A stretch of 32,864 nucleotides of DNA from F1-120-MAGs118 sp013360535 (GTDB taxonomy: Bacteria > Planctomycetota > UBA1135 > GCA-002686595): positions 1 through 32,864 of the forward strand of contig JAPKHC010000044.1 of NCBI GenBank assembly GCA_026647215.1. The letters are read 5' to 3'. Below the pieces are notes generated by a model, which did not search any database, was not told the origin of the DNA, and was given only the letters and a program-made list of their open reading frames with translations. The position numbers were made by a program, and so were the translations under genes. Every line of letters begins with the position of its first letter. Within the stretch, counting starts at the first letter, position 1. Of the stretch, positions 1 to 9,648 are shown piece by piece.

Positions 1-1261
1 GCGCCGCGTCCTGCGAGACGGCGATCTCGGGGCACTCATCCCAGTGCGTGACCAGCGGGTCGTAAGCCGCGACCTTGCAGCCCTTCGCCATCAGCGCTCG
101 ACCGACGATCTCGCTCGGCGTGCTGCGTGTGTCGTTGACGCCGGGACGGTACGTGACGCCGACGAGCGCGACCTTGCGGCCCGCGAGCGCGCCCTTGAAG
201 TGCTCCTCGACCCAACGCACGGCGCGCATTGGCATCGCTTCGTTGGTGAGGATCGCGCTGCGCGAGAACGGCATCGCGACGTCGAGCCCGAGCAGCTTCT
301 CGGCGCCGTACTTCGCGAGCAACGCGTCCTTCGTCAGGCAGTAACCGCCGACACCGAGGCCCGGCAGCATCATGTTGTCGTGCGTGCCCTTGCGCATGCG
401 CACCGACTTGACGATGTCGAACAGGTCGACGCCGGCGCCTTCGGCGAGCTTGGCCCACTCCTCGATGAACGCGATGTTGGTCGCGCGGTAGCTGTTCTCG
501 AGCAACTTCGCCATCTCGGCGGCGCGCGTCGACTTGTGGCGCCAGAGCGGGAACTTCTCGATGTTGACGTACTTGGCGAGGAAGTCGCGCGCGGCGTCGG
601 CGCTCGCGGCGTCCATGCCGGCGTAGGCGCGCCAGAAGTTGTTGACGCTGTCGAGGTAGTCGGGCCCCGGCATCACGCGCTCGTAGCAGTAAGCGAGCTT
701 CGGCGGGTTCTTCGCGACGTCGACACCCTGCTTCTTCTGGCCTTCGCACAGCGCGGGGTACAGCACGCGATCGCACAGGCCGATCGGGAGCGTGCTCTCG
801 ACCGTCACGAGCGTGCCCGGCCGCATGTGCGCGCCGACCATGCGCATCGCGGCGGCGTAACCTTCGGTCGGGACGACGAGCTTGTCGACCTGGCCCGCGT
901 CGCGCTGCACGTCGAGGTTGATGCACGACACGACGATGTCGGCGAGGCCGATCGAGCGCGGGTCGTTGGAGCCGACGAGGTTCTTCGAGACCGTGCAGGC
1001 CTCGTGGATCACGCGCTCGAGGCTCGGATCGTTGGCGTAGGTGGGCGAGCTGCCTTGGTCGAGGCGCGCGACCTTCGCGCGGCCGGGCTCGTCGTCGCGA
1101 TCGAGGCCGATCACGAAGAAGAGCCGCTTCGACGCACCCTCGGCGCGCGCGAGGTTGCCCGCGACGGCCGTGCCGACGAAACCCAGGCCGAGCACGAGCA
1201 CGACTTCCTGCCCGGCGGCCTTGGCGGCGCGGGCGCGGCTCTCGATCGAGCTGAAATCCAT
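1..1261 (-). CDS. Nucleotide-sugar (UDP-glucose/GDP-mannose family) dehydrogenase, C-terminus cut by window edge
   Basis: NAD-dependent four-electron oxidation of a UDP- or GDP-hexose to its uronic acid, a cytoplasmic step that supplies precursors for surface polysaccharide. The reading frame stays open from the ATG at 1261 to the left edge (420 residues visible). It shows an N-terminal Rossmann motif GLGFVG (residues 25-30), a central-domain stretch EMAKLLENSYRATNIAF typical of the family, a catalytic-cysteine motif GGYCLTKD (Cys308), and the start of the C-terminal UDP-binding domain (VALVGVTYRPGVNDTR). The substrate cannot be decided; the C-terminal end is missing. The start lies 2 bases after the stop of the upstream glycosyltransferase gene, so the two are probably co-transcribed as part of a polysaccharide locus that continues to the left. 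Family assignment is secure; substrate is not. Confidence 0.93.
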   Translation of the reverse strand, partial: MDFSSIESRARAAKAAGQEVVLVLGLGFVGTAVAGNLARAEGASKRLFFVIGLDRDDEPGRAKVARLDQGSSPTYANDPSLERVIHEACTVSKNLVGSNDPRSIGLADIVVSCINLDVQRDAGQVDKLVVPTEGYAAAMRMVGAHMRPGTLVTVESTLPIGLCDRVLYPALCEGQKKQGVDVAKNPPKLAYCYERVMPGPDYLDSVNNFWRAYAGMDAASADAARDFLAKYVNIEKFPLWRHKSTRAAEMAKLLENSYRATNIAFIEEWAKLAEGAGVDLFDIVKSVRMRKGTHDNMMLPGLGVGGYCLTKDALLAKYGAEKLLGLDVAMPFSRSAILTNEAMPMRAVRWVEEHFKGALAGRKVALVGVTYRPGVNDTRSTPSEIVGRALMAKGCKVAAYDPLVTHWDECPEIAVSQDAA

Positions 1262-1263
1262 CC

Positions 1264-1950
1264 CTAGAAGTCCATTCCCAGGCGCAGCTTGAGCCCGTTC
1301 TTGACCTTGTACCAGCCGACCTTGAGGCCATCCCACACCGTCACGCCGGGGACGGCGAACGGCACGTGGATCGGGACCTCCTTGTACTTGAAGCCCGCGT
1401 GCAGGGCGCGCAGGAGCAACTCGCTCTCGATCTCGTAGCCGCGCGACGACAGCTTGAGCGTGTAGAGGCGCTCCGCCTTGAAGGCGCGGAAGCCCGACTC
1501 GGTGTCGGTCAGCCAGCGCCACGTCACGGCGAACGAGATGCACTTGAGGCCCCAGTTGCCGAACTTGTTGATCGTCGAGGTGCGCAGCGTGCCGAGCATG
1601 CGGCTACCGACGACCATGTCGACCGGACCTTCCTCGAAGGGATTCAGGAGCACCGGGATCTCCTCGGGCAGGTGCTGGCCGTCGGAGTCCATCACGATCA
1701 CGATGTCGGGCTTGAACTGCTTGGAGGCCTCGACGCCCTTGATCAGCGCGTAGCCCTTGCCACGCACCATCTCGGGCTCGGGCACGGTGGCTCCGGCGGC
1801 GCGGGCGGCGGCGGCGGTGCCGTCCTTGGAGGCATCGGCGGTGACGACGACGTGGTCGACGAAGGGCAGCGTCCGGCGGACGATCTCGGCGATGCCCTTC
1901 TCGAGGTTGTACGCCGGGAGGACCGCCACGACTTTTTGGGTCCGGGGCAT
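1264..1950 (-). CDS. Family 2 glycosyltransferase (dolichyl-phosphate mannosyltransferase-like)
   Basis: Transfers a sugar from a nucleotide donor to a lipid or glycan acceptor at the cytoplasmic membrane face. The 228-residue product is a single GT-A domain: an N-terminal strand VVAVLPAYN, a TADASKDG segment in the place of the usual DDGS motif, and the metal-binding VIVMDSDGQH (DxD). No C-terminal membrane helices follow, so it is the short soluble form. I prefer the ATG at 1950 because GT2 homology begins only a few residues later; an in-frame start at 2010 would add 20 residues with no family resemblance. It is the first gene of a two-gene unit with the nucleotide-sugar dehydrogenase, which fits polysaccharide or glycolipid assembly. 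Donor and acceptor are unknown. Confidence 0.9.
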   Translation of the reverse strand: MPRTQKVVAVLPAYNLEKGIAEIVRRTLPFVDHVVVTADASKDGTAAAARAAGATVPEPEMVRGKGYALIKGVEASKQFKPDIVIVMDSDGQHLPEEIPVLLNPFEEGPVDMVVGSRMLGTLRTSTINKFGNWGLKCISFAVTWRWLTDTESGFRAFKAERLYTLKLSSRGYEIESELLLRALHAGFKYKEVPIHVPFAVPGVTVWDGLKVGWYKVKNGLKLRLGMDF

Positions 1951-2157
1951 GGGGAAGGGCTCTTTCGTGAGGAGGGGCGAGGATTCTAGAGAGCGGGGGA
2001 TCCGGGACAAGCGCGGGCTGGTTGCCCAGCGGGAGAAGTTTCCACACCAACTTGGCCGAAGCTAGCCCGAATGCGGAGTGGAGCCGGGACCCTCGGGGCC
2101 GCTACACTCCGCAAGAGTTTCCACACCCCGTCCGAACCTCCGAGTGACGCGTTCCCC
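1951..2157. promoter_or_regulatory. Divergent intergenic region with a 12-bp direct repeat and an inverted repeat
   Basis: This 207-bp gap separates the minus-strand glycosyltransferase from the plus-strand citrate synthase and must hold both promoters. The 12-mer AGTTTCCACACC occurs twice in the same orientation, at 2037-2048 and 2116-2127 (79 bp apart). An inverted repeat GCGGAGTG (2073-2080) / CACTCCGC (2105-2112) lies between them. I could not place convincing -35/-10 boxes. A regulator-binding or 5'-leader role is inference. Confidence 0.35.
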
Positions 2158-3444
<1,287 letters not shown>

Positions 3445-3462
3445 TCGGAGTTCGCTTCCACA

Positions 3463-3502
3463 CGCGCCCTCGCGTCCCGCACTTGCGGGGCGCGAGGGCG
3501 CG
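3463..3502 (+). terminator. Strong hairpin downstream of citrate synthase
   Basis: An 18-bp stem with a four-base ACTT loop begins 18 bases after the gltA stop. The arms are CGCGCCCTCGCGTCCCGC (3463-3480) and its complement at 3485-3502, with one G-U pair. No clear U-tract follows, so it may need Rho or act mainly in 3'-end stabilisation. It separates gltA from the kinase unit. Confidence 0.7.
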
Positions 3503-3558
3503 CGCATTCGGGAGCGCGGGGCCTTTGCAAGACGGAGGCGGAGTGCCATCCTGCGGCC

Positions 3559-4713
3559 ATGGAGCTCCGCCTCTCGCGCCGGCTTCCCCTGTCGATGCAG
3601 CTCGTCGGAATCGACGGCGGCGCGACGCACGTGCGCGCGGTCGAGGTGGCGACGGTCGTCAACGGCGGGCAGGCGCGGCTGCGCGTGGGACAGCGTGTCG
3701 CGACGGCGCGCCACCGCGGCGTTCCGGGCTTCGAGACGCCGGCGGAGCGCGGTCTCGCGAGCGCGGAGGAGCTCGGTCCCGTCACTCCCGCCGAGCGCGA
3801 GCAGGGCTGGGCGTGGGTCGAGTCGACGGCGCGCGTGCTGGTCGACGTGGCGCGCGCGCGCGGCGCGGCGCGTGTGCTCGTCGGCATCGCGTTCCCCGGT
3901 GCGAAGACCGCGGATCGACGCGGCATCGCCTTCGCGCTCAACGGGCCGCGCGTGCCGGAGTTCCTCGAAGAGCTGACGCGGCTGGTCGAGAGCGAGGGCG
4001 TCGAGCTCGCGGCGCCGATCGTGGCGCTGGAGAGCGACGGGCTGTGCGCCGGGATCGGCGAGCAGTGCGCGGAGGTGGGTGGCCTCGTCGGCGTGCGCAA
4101 CGCGTACTACGTCGGCGGGGGCACGGGGCTCGCGGAAGCGCTCGTGCTCGCGGGCGAGCTCGTCACGATCGACGCGGTCGAGGCGTGGTTCCCGCGCGCC
4201 TGGCGCATGCGCTGGAACGACGCGCCGCTGGAGAGCTGGCTCGCGGCGAGCGGCTTCAACCGGCGCTGGGCGGAGACCTCCGGCTTCGAGCTGCCGCTGG
4301 AGGCTGGACGGCATCCCGAGGATCAGCTGCGCCGCGATCCGCGCGCGCGGGAGCTGTTCGAGGCTGTCGGCGAGGCGCTCGCGCACCTCGTCGGGCACCG
4401 CATGGTGGCGCTCGCGGTCGGCATCCCGCCGGAAGTCGGGATTCCCGCGCCGCAGCTGCTCGAGCGTGTCGTCATCGGCCAGCGGCTGGGAATCCTGTTC
4501 GACGACGCGCGCACTCAGGGCGCATTGCGGGGGAGCTTCGAGAACGCGCTCGACGCGCACCTGCGCCGCACGGGCCTCGATGCGCACTACCCGCCGGACG
4601 GAGGCGCGGGCCGGCGGCGGCGCGAGCTCGTGCACACCTCGCGCCTCGAACACGCCGCCGCGCTCGGAGCCGCCGCGCTCGCGCTGAACGCCTGGAGCCG
4701 CGAGCGTGTCTGA
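3559..4713 (+). CDS. Sugar-kinase-like ATPase of the ASKHA (BadF/ROK-related) fold
   Basis: Probably phosphorylates a sugar or amino sugar after uptake. The 384-residue protein carries a phosphate-1 loop VGIDGGATHVRAVEV (GIDGG at residues 17-21) and a second glycine-rich loop YYVGGGTGLAEAL (185-197), the two hallmarks of the actin/hexokinase/Hsp70 superfamily. The ROK zinc motif CxCGxxGCxE is not seen, so it is closer to BadF/N-acetylglucosamine-kinase types or an unassigned branch. The ATG at 3559 is used; an in-frame ATG at 3595 starts just before the fold and is possible. Its end overlaps the GTG start of the sodium symporter by 8 bases, which suggests that it phosphorylates the imported solute. 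The substrate cannot be read from the sequence. Confidence 0.72.
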   Translation: MELRLSRRLPLSMQLVGIDGGATHVRAVEVATVVNGGQARLRVGQRVATARHRGVPGFETPAERGLASAEELGPVTPAEREQGWAWVESTARVLVDVARARGAARVLVGIAFPGAKTADRRGIAFALNGPRVPEFLEELTRLVESEGVELAAPIVALESDGLCAGIGEQCAEVGGLVGVRNAYYVGGGTGLAEALVLAGELVTIDAVEAWFPRAWRMRWNDAPLESWLAASGFNRRWAETSGFELPLEAGRHPEDQLRRDPRARELFEAVGEALAHLVGHRMVALAVGIPPEVGIPAPQLLERVVIGQRLGILFDDARTQGALRGSFENALDAHLRRTGLDAHYPPDGGAGRRRRELVHTSRLEHAAALGAAALALNAWSRERV

Positions 4714-6424
4714 CGGATCGCAGGCGGCCCTCGCGGGCGGCTTCACGTGGCTCGACTGGACGGTGGTGCTCGCGCTGTTCGCGCTCACGCACTGGATCGG
4801 CAAGCTGAGCTCCGGCAAGCCCGCGACGATCCGAGAGTTCTTCCTCGGTGGCCGCACGCTGCCGTGGTACGCGGTCAGCGCGTCGATCATCGCGACGGAG
4901 ATCAGCGCCGTGACGCTGATCAGCCTGCCGGCGACGGTGTTCAAGACGGGCGGCGACATCACCTACCTGCAGCTCGGGTTGATCGGGCTCTTCCTCGCGC
5001 GCTGGATCGTCGCGTTGTGGCTGATCCCGAAGTACTTCGAGCAGGAGATCTACAGCCCCTACGACTACATGGCGCGAGCGCTCGGCGACCGCGCGCGCAC
5101 GATCACGACCGTGCTGTTCTCGATCGGCGGCGTGCTCGGGCAGGCGGCGCGTGTGTACCTGACGGGGATCGTGCTGCAGGTCGTGCTGTTCGACGAGTTC
5201 GCGGCCTTCGAGCGCGCGACGGGCGTGCCGGGGCTGTGGGCCGCGATCGGCGCGATCGGCGTCGTCGCGATCCTGTGGACCTGGGCCGGCGGCATGGCGA
5301 CGGTGATCTGGACCGACGCGGTGCTGTTCGTGATCTTCCTGCTGGCGATCGTGGCGTCGGCCTTCTACGCGGTGACGCACGTCGAGGGCGGCGTCGCGAC
5401 GGTGGTCGAGCTCGGGCAGCAGGCCGGCAAGTTCCGTTTCTTCGACTTCGAGCCGACCTTCGCGAAGGCCAACACGATCTGGGCCGCGCTCATCGCCAAC
5501 ACGCTCGTCGGCGTCGGAGTGTTCGGCACCGACCAGCTGATGGCGCAGCGCGTGTTCTGCTGCAAGTCGAAGCGCGAGGCGCAGAAGGCGATGCTCGCGA
5601 GCTACCTGTCGATGGCCGTCGCGGTGTCGGTGGCGTTGCTCGGCATCGCGCTGCACGCCTACTACACGCAGCATCCGCTGTCCGGCTCGGCGGCGGCGCT
5701 GTACGCGGAGAAGTCCGACCGGATCTTCCCGATCTTCATCGTCGAGGTGCTGCCGGCGGGCGTGAGAGGCCTGATCATCGCCGGCGCCTTCGCGGCGGCG
5801 ATCTCGAGCCTCGACTCGATCCTTGCGGCGCTGTCGCAGACGGTGATGACGGCCTTCGTGCTGCGCGGCAAGGTGCCCCAGACGCCCCAGGCCGAGAAGC
5901 GCGCGCTGCGCGCGTCGAAGCTGCTCGTGCTCGGCTTCGGAGTGCTCCTGTGCGTGATCGCGGCCCTGTGCGAGGTCGTGCAGCGCGACGCGCGCTTCAA
6001 GGACGTGCTCAACCTCGCGCTGTCGATGCCCGGCTACACGCAGGGCGCCGTGCTCGCGACGTTCGCGCTGGCGTACTTCGCGGGCCGGCGCATCGACGCG
6101 AGTGGCCTCACGTACGCGGCGCCGCTGTCGGTGCTCGCCGTCGTCGGCATCGCGTGGCACGAGCCGTGGACGTTCGTCGCGCTGAAGCTCGGCGTCACCG
6201 CGCTCGCGCTGGCGTGGATTCTCGGGCGGATCGTGCGGCGACCGGAGGAGCTCGCGCCGACGCTCGTGCGGTCGGTGGCGCTGGCGCTGGGCTGTGCGCT
6301 GGTGCTGTGGATTCCCGATCAGGGCTGGAAGGTCGAGTGGCCGTGGTTCGCGCCCTCGGGGCTCGCGGTGGCGACGCTCTACGGCTACGTTCTGGCCGTC
6401 CCGCGCAAGGAGACGAGAGCATGA
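4706..6424 (+). CDS. Sodium:solute symporter (SSS/SGLT family)
   Basis: Integral inner-membrane sodium-coupled importer, probably for a sugar or related compound. The 572-residue protein has about 13-14 hydrophobic segments. The N-terminal SSS signature is clear: FFLGGRTLPWYAVSASIIAT followed by EISAVTLISLPA, and later GVFGTDQLMAQRVFCCKS and FAAAISSLDSILAALSQTVM, as in SGLT-type transporters. Translation begins at GTG 4706, inside the end of the kinase gene, and its TGA overlaps the ATG of the following lipoprotein (ATGA). The coupling to a kinase-like protein supports a sugar substrate; SSS members also carry amino acids, nucleosides and anions, so this is inference. Confidence 0.92.
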   Translation: MSDGSQAALAGGFTWLDWTVVLALFALTHWIGKLSSGKPATIREFFLGGRTLPWYAVSASIIATEISAVTLISLPATVFKTGGDITYLQLGLIGLFLARWIVALWLIPKYFEQEIYSPYDYMARALGDRARTITTVLFSIGGVLGQAARVYLTGIVLQVVLFDEFAAFERATGVPGLWAAIGAIGVVAILWTWAGGMATVIWTDAVLFVIFLLAIVASAFYAVTHVEGGVATVVELGQQAGKFRFFDFEPTFAKANTIWAALIANTLVGVGVFGTDQLMAQRVFCCKSKREAQKAMLASYLSMAVAVSVALLGIALHAYYTQHPLSGSAAALYAEKSDRIFPIFIVEVLPAGVRGLIIAGAFAAAISSLDSILAALSQTVMTAFVLRGKVPQTPQAEKRALRASKLLVLGFGVLLCVIAALCEVVQRDARFKDVLNLALSMPGYTQGAVLATFALAYFAGRRIDASGLTYAAPLSVLAVVGIAWHEPWTFVALKLGVTALALAWILGRIVRRPEELAPTLVRSVALALGCALVLWIPDQGWKVEWPWFAPSGLAVATLYGYVLAVPRKETRA

Positions 6425-7068
6425 GACGCCTGACTGCGCTGCTGTTGGTGGTCGCTTGCGGCTGCAAGGAATCGCAGGAGGTCTCGATCGAGGCCGCTGC
6501 GCCGGAGAGCGCGGCGAGCGAGGCCCCGACGGGCCGGGTCGAGGCTCCCAGCGGCTCCGCGACCGCCAAACCCGCCGAATCCGAGGCAAGACCGGCGCCG
6601 AAGACCGAACTCACGTTCCGCGTGCCCGACGAGTGGGAGGCGCTCGTCCCCAAGGTGCCGCTGCGCAAGTTCGAGCTGCGCGTGCCGCGTGTCGAGGGCG
6701 ACACGCAGGATGCGGAGCTGCTCGTGCTGCACCGCGGGCCGGTCGGGATGGGGCCGCTCGAGGCGCAGTGGACACGCTGGTCGCAGCAGTTCACGCAGCC
6801 CGACGGCTCGAACTCGCGCGAGCGTCTCAAGCTCTCGAACTCGAAGATCGGTGGCCGCGCCGTGAACGAGGCGGAGCTCGAGGGAACGTGCGTCGCCGAG
6901 AAGGGGCCCGAGTCCGGCGAGCGCTGGAACGAACCCGGGTGGAAGCTCCTCGGGGCCGTGATCGAGAGCGAGTTTGGTCCCTACTACGTCCGCCTGCTCG
7001 GCCCCAAGGCCACCGTCGAGGCCAACGCCGCGCGCTTCCGCGCCTTTCTCGAGAGCACGGCGCAGTAG
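6421..7068 (+). CDS. Putative lipoprotein of unknown function
   Basis: A 215-residue envelope protein. The N-terminus has a short charged region, a hydrophobic stretch and a lipobox VVAC with the modified Cys13. Residues about 18-60 are a low-complexity Ala/Glu/Pro/Ser linker, followed by a globular region starting near LTFRVPDEWEALVPKVPLR and running to the end, with a predicted alpha/beta composition. I do not recognise the domain; the opening resembles proteins that begin with a beta-strand plus 'P..W' motif, of unknown role. It overlaps the symporter by 4 bases and is the last gene of the kinase-symporter unit. Its stop lies 2 bp from the stop of the convergent minus-strand lipoprotein gene, with no room for a terminator between them. 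Confidence 0.75.
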   Translation: MRRLTALLLVVACGCKESQEVSIEAAAPESAASEAPTGRVEAPSGSATAKPAESEARPAPKTELTFRVPDEWEALVPKVPLRKFELRVPRVEGDTQDAELLVLHRGPVGMGPLEAQWTRWSQQFTQPDGSNSRERLKLSNSKIGGRAVNEAELEGTCVAEKGPESGERWNEPGWKLLGAVIESEFGPYYVRLLGPKATVEANAARFRAFLESTAQ

Positions 7069-7070
7069 CG

Positions 7071-8297
7071 TCAGCGCAGCATCACGTTCCAGGTGTGCGT
7101 GAGGCCGGAGGGGACGAGCGTCGAGGACTCCTGCTCGCCGATGCGCGCCCGCAGCGGGCCCGGACCGATGCCGCGCAGCGTGAACTCGCCGCCCTTGCCC
7201 GTGAGCGTGCGCAGCTCGAGCCACTCGGCGGGGGCGTGGACGACGATCTCGACGCCACTCGCGGGGGACGAGTCGACGCGGCGCACGCTGCCTGCGACGC
7301 GCACGGCCGCGGCGAGGCGCACGATGCGTTCCGTACGCGTTCCGGGCACGACCGCGAGCTCCTCGTGGAAGGGCGCGAAGTCGGGATGCAGCACCATCAG
7401 GCGCGAGAGCGTCGGCTCGGCGCCGTCGAACTGGAAGCGGCCGTCGAGGTCGGTGACGAGCGTCAGCCGCGGGGCGGGCTGGCCGCCGACCTGCGTGCGC
7501 GGCTCGAGCGCGACCGCGGCGCCGGCGATCGCGCGGTCCGCGACGTCGACCACTTGCCCGAGCACGAGACCCGCGGAAATCCCCAGCGAAAGCTGCACTT
7601 CGACGTTGGCGGCGTTGGCTCCGGGCACCGCCCAAGGCACCGAAGGGGAGCGCTCGCGGTGGCGCGCGTAGAGGCGCGAGTTCTCGACCGCGCCCGGAAG
7701 CTGGAACGTGCCCATCGCGTCGGCCTCGCCGACCTTCTGCCCGTCGCGCGCGCCCTCGCGCAGGATCCACAGCTCCGCGTTCGCGACCGGCTTGCCCGCG
7801 GCGTCGAGCGCGCGGCCGCGCACGAGGCGCCCGGGCGCGAGCTCGAGTCGCGCGCGCCCGCCGGAAGTGGGGTTGAGCTCGAACTCGACCGAACCCGAAC
7901 GGTCGCCCTCGAGGCGCAGGCGGCCGACGGGCACGTCGCGCAGGCGCGCGACGCCGCCCGCGTCCGTGCGCGACTCGCGCCACAGGGCGTGCGGCGCCGC
8001 GGAGTCGAGGAGGCGCGCACGCACGCCGACGTTGGGAGCGGGTAGCCCCGAGTCCTGCCAGCGCACCTCGACCTCGAGGTTCGCCGTGACCGTGTCGTCG
8101 CGGCGCGGGCTCGCGGGCTGGATCTCTCCGGCCGCCGAACGGCGCGTGTCCGCCGCCGGAGCGCGAGGCTGCGGCGCGGGAGCGTCGACCTGCGGCGCCG
8201 CGGCCTCGGGGCTGGCGGCTTCGGGTTCCGCCGACTCGCCGCCCGCTCCGCCGCAAGCGACGAGGCCGAGCGCCAGTCCGATTCCGGCGAGCCTCAC
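7071..8297 (-). CDS. Lipoprotein with carboxypeptidase-regulatory-like (Ig-fold) repeats
   Basis: A 408-residue exported lipoprotein: signal sequence with lipobox LVAC (Cys15), a Glu/Ala/Pro-rich linker (about 17-65), then several beta-sandwich repeats recognisable from phrases such as GRALDAAGKPVANAELWI, GQVVDVADRAIAGAAVAL, TDLDGRFQFDGAEPT and GSVRRVDSSPASGVEIVV. These are typical of carboxypeptidase D regulatory-like (CarboxypepD_reg) modules in planctomycete and Bacteroidetes surface proteins. The start is GTG at 8297 with a GGGAAG-like ribosome site upstream, 4 bases after the stop of the serine hydrolase gene. It is the last gene of the five-gene minus-strand unit. Function unknown; a structural or binding role at the cell surface is inference. 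Confidence 0.8.
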   Translation of the reverse strand: MRLAGIGLALGLVACGGAGGESAEPEAASPEAAAPQVDAPAPQPRAPAADTRRSAAGEIQPASPRRDDTVTANLEVEVRWQDSGLPAPNVGVRARLLDSAAPHALWRESRTDAGGVARLRDVPVGRLRLEGDRSGSVEFELNPTSGGRARLELAPGRLVRGRALDAAGKPVANAELWILREGARDGQKVGEADAMGTFQLPGAVENSRLYARHRERSPSVPWAVPGANAANVEVQLSLGISAGLVLGQVVDVADRAIAGAAVALEPRTQVGGQPAPRLTLVTDLDGRFQFDGAEPTLSRLMVLHPDFAPFHEELAVVPGTRTERIVRLAAAVRVAGSVRRVDSSPASGVEIVVHAPAEWLELRTLTGKGGEFTLRGIGPGPLRARIGEQESSTLVPSGLTHTWNVMLR

Positions 8298-8301
8298 GCG
8301 C

Positions 8302-9648
8302 TCACTTCCCGCCGAGCACTTCGCGCGCGCAGATCTCGGCCAGGTCGTTCAGGAACGGGATCGCGAGCGTCTCGTAGTCGTACTTGCCGTCGTCGATCGT
8401 GCCGTCGGAGTCGGCGTAGATCGTGGCGGCGAGGAAGAAGCCCTTGCCGCTCGCGCGATCGCCGATGTACGCGTTGTCGGTCGTGAAGCCGTAGGCGAGG
8501 CCGACCTTGTTGTAGAGCACCAGCCGCTCGCGCGGGATCACGCGCGTCGCGCCGCCGAGGAAGAACTTGGCGTAATCGTCGGGGAACTGCGCGCGATCCC
8601 ACTTGGGGTTCTGCGAGTCCGCCGGGAACGTCGAGAGCGAGTCGAGCAGCAGCGCGCGGTCCTCGGCGTCGAGCTCGAAGGGCTCGCCCTCGAGGCTGAG
8701 CTCGGGCTGCACGATGCGCGCGAGGGCCGTCTGCAGCTCGGAGAGCCGCACGCCGTTCTTGGCGATGAAGGACATCGGGCCTTGCACGAGCTTGTCCGCC
8801 TCCATGCGCGCCTTGCCGACGAGCACCGTCTCGCGGTCCTCGACGTGCGCCAGGGTCAGCGTGCCGATCTCCTCGGGCAGCGTGAACGGTCCTTCGGCGA
8901 GGCGCAACTCGACGGCCGGCGTGCGGCGGTTGTCGACGAGCGACATGCGCACCGAGAGCCTGTGCAGGATGCGCGCCGACGTCAGCCCGGAGCGCCACAG
9001 CCGCTCGTTGAGCCGCGTCTGGCCGCAGAACTCGTACAGGCGGTTGAAAGACTCGTTGTCCGAGACGATCAAGGCCTCGCGGATCAGGTGGCGCAGCGTC
9101 AGCTTGCCGCCGTCGAGGTTGTCGGCGTCGCTCGCGAGGATCGGGCCGCCGCGGCGCTCGCCCCAGAACGCGAGCGGCGTGTCGAGCGAGAGCTTCGGCG
9201 CTTCCTTGCGCTGCAGCTCGTGCATGCGCTCGAGCGCGACCACGGCGGCGAGCGGCTTGATCGTGCTCGCGGGATAGAAGTACTCGGCGCCAGCGCGCCA
9301 GTTCTTGCGCAGCAGCGTGCGCTTGCCGTCGAGCTCGCCGGGAATGCCGAGCACGACCTGCACGCGCAGCTCGCGCGGATTGGCGAGCACCTGCTCGAAG
9401 CGTGTGATGCGCGCCTCGAGTTCGGCCCTGCGCTCCGCCTTCAGGTCGTCCTGGCCGAGCGCCGCCTTGGCCTCGTCGCGCGCGCGCACGATCCAGCCTT
9501 CGATCTCGTTCGCTTCCGCCGGCGCCTGAGCCGGGGCCGACGCGGCCGCGTCCGAGCCGGAGTCCTGCGGAGGCAGCGCGAGCGCGGCGAGGGACAACGC
9601 GGAGAGGGCGAGCGCGACAGGGGCCGCGCGGCGGAGGCGGAGGGTCAT
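8302..9648 (-). CDS. Exported serine hydrolase of the beta-lactamase/class A-like fold
   Basis: A 448-residue secreted protein with a signal peptide (hydrophobic residues about 8-25) and a Glu/Ala/Arg-rich helical segment (about 45-95), then a penicilloyl-serine-transferase-type domain. The motifs are YPASTIKPL (Ser128-x-x-Lys131) and IVSDNESFNRLYE (SDN at 196-198). The third motif is KVG (381-383, in NKVGLAYGFTTDN) rather than KTG/KSG. The spacing from SDN to KVG is about 185 residues, longer than in class A beta-lactamases, so an insertion is present. It may act on peptidoglycan peptides or another amide or ester rather than on antibiotics. The ATG at 9648 overlaps the lysA stop (ATGA), so translation is probably coupled to the amino-acid genes upstream. 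Confidence 0.82.
   Translation of the reverse strand: MTLRLRRAAPVALALSALSLAALALPPQDSGSDAAASAPAQAPAEANEIEGWIVRARDEAKAALGQDDLKAERRAELEARITRFEQVLANPRELRVQVVLGIPGELDGKRTLLRKNWRAGAEYFYPASTIKPLAAVVALERMHELQRKEAPKLSLDTPLAFWGERRGGPILASDADNLDGGKLTLRHLIREALIVSDNESFNRLYEFCGQTRLNERLWRSGLTSARILHRLSVRMSLVDNRRTPAVELRLAEGPFTLPEEIGTLTLAHVEDRETVLVGKARMEADKLVQGPMSFIAKNGVRLSELQTALARIVQPELSLEGEPFELDAEDRALLLDSLSTFPADSQNPKWDRAQFPDDYAKFFLGGATRVIPRERLVLYNKVGLAYGFTTDNAYIGDRASGKGFFLAATIYADSDGTIDDGKYDYETLAIPFLNDLAEICAREVLGGK

Noticed and set aside
2071..2157. N-terminal extension of citrate synthase from the ATG at 2071
   Set aside because: The extra 29 residues lack family resemblance and overlap the repeats in the leader; starting at 2158 gives a normal GltA length of 428.
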